A DNA stretch of 64,000 nucleotides, taken from positions 116,615-180,614 of the forward strand of contig CAXSBZ010000001.1 in assembly GCA_964236465.1 (NCBI GenBank), in the 5' to 3' direction. Under the pieces are notes generated by a model that made no database searches, had not been told where the DNA came from, and saw only the letters and a program-made list of their open reading frames with translations. The stretch is from Mucilaginibacter_A sp964236465 (GTDB lineage: Bacteria; Bacteroidota; Bacteroidia; Sphingobacteriales; Sphingobacteriaceae). The position numbers were made by a program, and so were the translations under genes. Shown here in pieces: positions 61,535-64,000 of the stretch. Every line of letters starts with the position of its first letter. Position 1 is the first letter of the stretch.

Positions 61535-61884
61535 TGTACATCTTTTACCAAGAAATAACTGGGGTTGCTTTTTTCAGGACTGAGCCTGACAGGCCGAAAC
61601 TTATAAAGAATATTTTTTTGCAGGATCAAACTGTTTGGTACAAGCTGCAATTTCAATATCCGATTGTTAGATTTCTGAATCTTTTCTGTAACGGTTTCCA
61701 ATTTATTTTGGATCGGATTTTTATCGCCCAGCAACACTATATATCTTGTCAGCACACAAAACAGCACGACACCAATCAAAACCACATGTTTGAAGTTTTT
61801 GAATTTTCGCAAATTAACAAAAAGCAATCTCAAATAATGACCGATAAAAGAAGTATCGGAAATTGCATGTTCTACTGGTTTCAT
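61531..61884 (-). CDS. Small membrane protein overlapping the DUF2235 gene
   Basis: 117 residues from ATG 61884 (MKPVEHAISDTSFIGHYLR); an in-frame start at 61965 would add a Cys-rich hydrophobic stretch of doubtful reality. One membrane segment at about 34-54 (HVVLIGVVLFCVLTRYIVLL), then a basic, helical C-terminus. The ATGA overlap suggests joint translation with the hydrolase; an inhibitory or anchoring partner is possible (inference). Confidence 0.65.
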   Translation of the reverse strand: MKPVEHAISDTSFIGHYLRLLFVNLRKFKNFKHVVLIGVVLFCVLTRYIVLLGDKNPIQNKLETVTEKIQKSNNRILKLQLVPNSLILQKNILYKFRPVRLSPEKSNPSYFLVKDVQ

Positions 61885-62296
61885 ATTGATACAAATGATT
61901 GTGTTAAAATATGAGCAATAAAAGCAGATAGCAACAGCAATTGATTTGTACCAAATCAGCCGCATAAGTTGCTGATTTAAAGATACATTTAAAGTTTTTG
62001 AAATTGCAATTTAGTTATAAATTTTAATTTAATTAAAATCAAATTTCTATTTGCAATATCTGCTAAAATCGTTTGCTGCGGAAAGCTTTAATTGGTTAAT
62101 TGTGCTTATCTACGTTTTTATAAACAAAAGCGGTTTTTAGTTTTGTTAACGATACAAGATCAGATTAAAATAACCCAACAAAACTACAAGCTGCTTGAAT
62201 TAGATCTTGTGTATCAAATTTTACCTGATCAAACCCGTCCAAAAACCAATCATTCAAACCAAAACCTGATGCTTCTTTTATCTGCATAAAATTTTA
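61885..62296. other. Intergenic region
   Basis: About 410 bp, AT-rich. It carries a CTTCTTTTA motif (62272) just past the end of the next minus-strand gene. No supported gene; an open frame at 62092-62289 looks random. Confidence 0.5.
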
Positions 62297-63268
62297 TTAC
62301 AAAGAAAAATTACTGGTAAAACCAATGCGGATACGTTTCTGCAAGCCATTGTTCAGATGTTGCGTATCAAACAGGTTTACAGCTTGGATAATCAGGCCAA
62401 GCACCGGGTTCCGGATGCCACTTTTATCCTGTCGTGCCAAAAAAATGATGGCTCCAGCATCGGTTTTATCCAAATAAGATGAAATTTGATTTTTGACGAA
62501 CAGCGTGTATCCAATACGCAATTTGCCCGCATCTACGGAACTGGCTTCGTCCGTTTTTGTTGCCCTGGTAATAGAAATTATCTGCGGGAAAGCATTGTAT
62601 TCCAAGTAATTGCCTGTTGCCGCCGTACTCGCACTGACAACTTGCCGCTGCGTATCGGTAGCCGGATTACTAACCAGCATAACATCATTTACTTCTACTG
62701 AAGGCAAATCTGTATAATTATTTTTCCTGTTGTAGCCGGTTTTCAGGTTGAGGACAAACCTGCTGCTGATTAGTAAATTATAACTGATTAAAGCCTGATA
62801 ACTTTGTGCAATTTTATAATACAGCTGATTTGCAAATGCAGCACTTGGCTGATAAAGCAAGTATTTATCCAAGTTGAAGTTTAAATCAAGACTCAGCCAA
62901 TCCACATTTTTGGTTAAGGTTGACCGGTTAAAGGGATTGACCAGCGTTAAACCGTAATTCGCTTTGATGCCCGGCGAAAACTGCCCGTCTTTAAAAACCG
63001 CGGCATAACCAGCTGTTGGTGCGGCTTTCAACCCAAATTCCTGTACCGCATATTTTGCCGGATCATGCAGTGCCGAAGAAAGAAAATAACTAAAACCAAG
63101 CGATTGGTCGCCAGTATTGAGTTTAATCAGTGAAAGCTGACTGATTTCGGGCGTTAAAACAGCACTGTAATTCACTATTTTTTCGCCGTCTTTATCTTCC
63201 AGCAGCACTTGCGCCGATGCTGTTTTTAGCAGTATAAAAATGGTAAGCGTGAGGTATAGTTTTTTCAT
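62297..63268 (-). CDS. Exported beta-rich protein of unknown function
   Basis: 323 residues with a signal peptide (MKKLYLTLTIFILLKTASAQ). The rest has alternating strands and ends with Phe-Ser-Leu (RIRIGFTSNFSL), suggesting an outer-membrane barrel of moderate size. No family recognised. It overlaps the upstream gene by 4 bp. Confidence 0.8.
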   Translation of the reverse strand: MKKLYLTLTIFILLKTASAQVLLEDKDGEKIVNYSAVLTPEISQLSLIKLNTGDQSLGFSYFLSSALHDPAKYAVQEFGLKAAPTAGYAAVFKDGQFSPGIKANYGLTLVNPFNRSTLTKNVDWLSLDLNFNLDKYLLYQPSAAFANQLYYKIAQSYQALISYNLLISSRFVLNLKTGYNRKNNYTDLPSVEVNDVMLVSNPATDTQRQVVSASTAATGNYLEYNAFPQIISITRATKTDEASSVDAGKLRIGYTLFVKNQISSYLDKTDAGAIIFLARQDKSGIRNPVLGLIIQAVNLFDTQHLNNGLQKRIRIGFTSNFSL

Positions 63269-63576
63269 GCGATTTGATAAACTGCTTTGGCATATTCCGT
63301 TTCTTCCACCTTTGAAACCAGTGTTTCCGCTTGTGTTTCACCATTGATCAAAACCTGGCAATTTACCGTTCCGCCGCTGATGCCCTGGCAACCTGCAAAA
63401 ACTGATAACACATCACCTGCAATAATATAGCCGGGCAGTTTTTTGTACCGAAAATGATCAGCCTGGATCCAATCGCGCAGCCGCTGGTTGTGGTTGGTAG
63501 AGTCTTCGAGCAAAATTTCCCAGGTAATAACTGACCCAAAAGTTTCTACCCGCAATTCCAAATCAAATGTTTTCAT
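63265..63576 (-). CDS. Small protein of unknown function
   Basis: 103 residues, soluble, no signal peptide. WEILLEDSTNHNQRLRDW and YIIAGDVLSVFAGCQGISGGTVNCQVLINGE suggest a small beta domain. Translationally coupled (ATGA) to the exported protein after it. I have no functional guess. Confidence 0.72.
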   Translation of the reverse strand: MKTFDLELRVETFGSVITWEILLEDSTNHNQRLRDWIQADHFRYKKLPGYIIAGDVLSVFAGCQGISGGTVNCQVLINGETQAETLVSKVEETEYAKAVYQIA

Positions 63577-63703
63577 AATTTATATAGGTTTGATTAACTG
63601 CAATTTAAATAAAAGATCTATGTTTTGTTTTGATTCTTATAAAATCAAATTTACTAATAAAATTAGTAAATTAAGAATATTTTTTAATTTTTTCTCAACA
63701 ATT
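63577..63703. other. Upstream region of the last gene
   Basis: AT-rich; nothing recognisable apart from the start of the BIME-like repeat. Confidence 0.4.
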
Positions 63704-63894
63704 TTGGCTAAAGCCATAACTCAGTTGTTTACACTCCACGGCCTGAAGGCCGTGGCAATTTAGCTGACTGGTTTTGCATTTTTTCATCAGCTACCAATAA
63801 CAAATGAATCCGTTTCAGTAAGATAATTACCAAGTTTCAATTGCCACGGCCTTCAGGCCGTGGACAAAAGCTGCAAACAACTGGCTTTAGCCAA
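63704..63894. repeat. BIME-like repeat, copy 2
   Basis: TTGGCTAAAGCC (63704) and GGCTTTAGCCAA (63883) enclose hairpins at 63736-63755 and 63844-63863 built on CCACGGCCTGAAGGCCGTGG and its complement. Same layout as 58649-58837; the spacer sequences differ. The remaining DNA to the window end holds a single CTTCTTTTA copy (63928). Confidence 0.88.
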
Positions 63895-64000
63895 AAAGAA
63901 AAAACAGGACACCAATTTTTATGGCATAAAAGAAGCATTAACATCAATCCTAAGCTTGTTCAAGAATATACTAAAAACTCAAACAAGCTTTTTAAAATTA

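Noticed and set aside
62092..62289. 65-codon ORF in the gap upstream of the 62 kb gene end.
   Set aside because: Low-complexity AT-rich translation ending in a CTTCTTTTA repeat; no support.

Overview
The window is chromosomal DNA from a member of the Bacteroidota, most likely the Sphingobacteriaceae (Mucilaginibacter/Pedobacter-like). The evidence is the lineage-typical gene families (HU-CCDC81/SPOR fusion, tandem DUF5686 proteins, CrtW/CruF-type carotenoid genes, DUF4953-like zinc protease), promoter-like TAnnTTTG boxes just ahead of several genes, and the absence of clear Shine-Dalgarno sequences. No known database match was run; all names rest on recognition of motifs and family layout.

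Layout. 1-8.2 kb: a tight envelope energy-transduction operon (TPR protein, TonB-receptor-like barrel, HU/SPOR membrane protein, ExbB, ExbD, TonB-like protein) followed by folC and tRNA-Pro. 8.5-16.7 kb: accessory region with a PAS protein, iron-permease-like protein, MFS transporter, a decayed type I restriction-modification locus invaded by a REP/RAYT element, a broken integrase/HTH fragment and tRNA-Met. 16.8-27 kb: a large exported protein, a conserved unknown, pnp-rpsO, hemH and a lipoprotein. 27-33.8 kb: an ECF sigma factor with a membrane partner, flanked by a truncated duplicate of the carotenoid ketolase gene, then a seven-gene minus-strand operon that looks designed to make ketolated, hydrated, glycosylated and acylated carotenoids. 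33.9-48.5 kb: HAD phosphatase, trhO, two DUF5686 paralogues, pheS, a TetR regulator, a small nuclease-like island, rlmD, a PRTase and a DUF922-like protein.

48.5-52.6 kb is the most unusual part: a broken integron-integrase-like gene followed by five single-gene or toxin-antitoxin cassettes, all on the same strand, separated by about 145-197 bp imperfect palindromes with attC logic. The two ends of each cassette are complementary to each other, as expected if cassettes excise and integrate at G^TT. I read this as a decayed chromosomal integron (CALIN-like array). 52.8-64 kb: zinc metalloprotease, an M16 protease pair, metallophosphoesterase, DUF2235 protein and small exported proteins, with several palindromic repeat families.

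Across the whole window a short motif, [A/G]CTTCTTTTA, occurs about 56 times by hand count on the two strands, both between genes (often as inverted pairs forming long hairpins) and inside genes. A related motif, ATGCTGTTTTTA, occurs about nine times. This density resembles DNA-uptake or other genome-marking sequences and is not explained by the genes.
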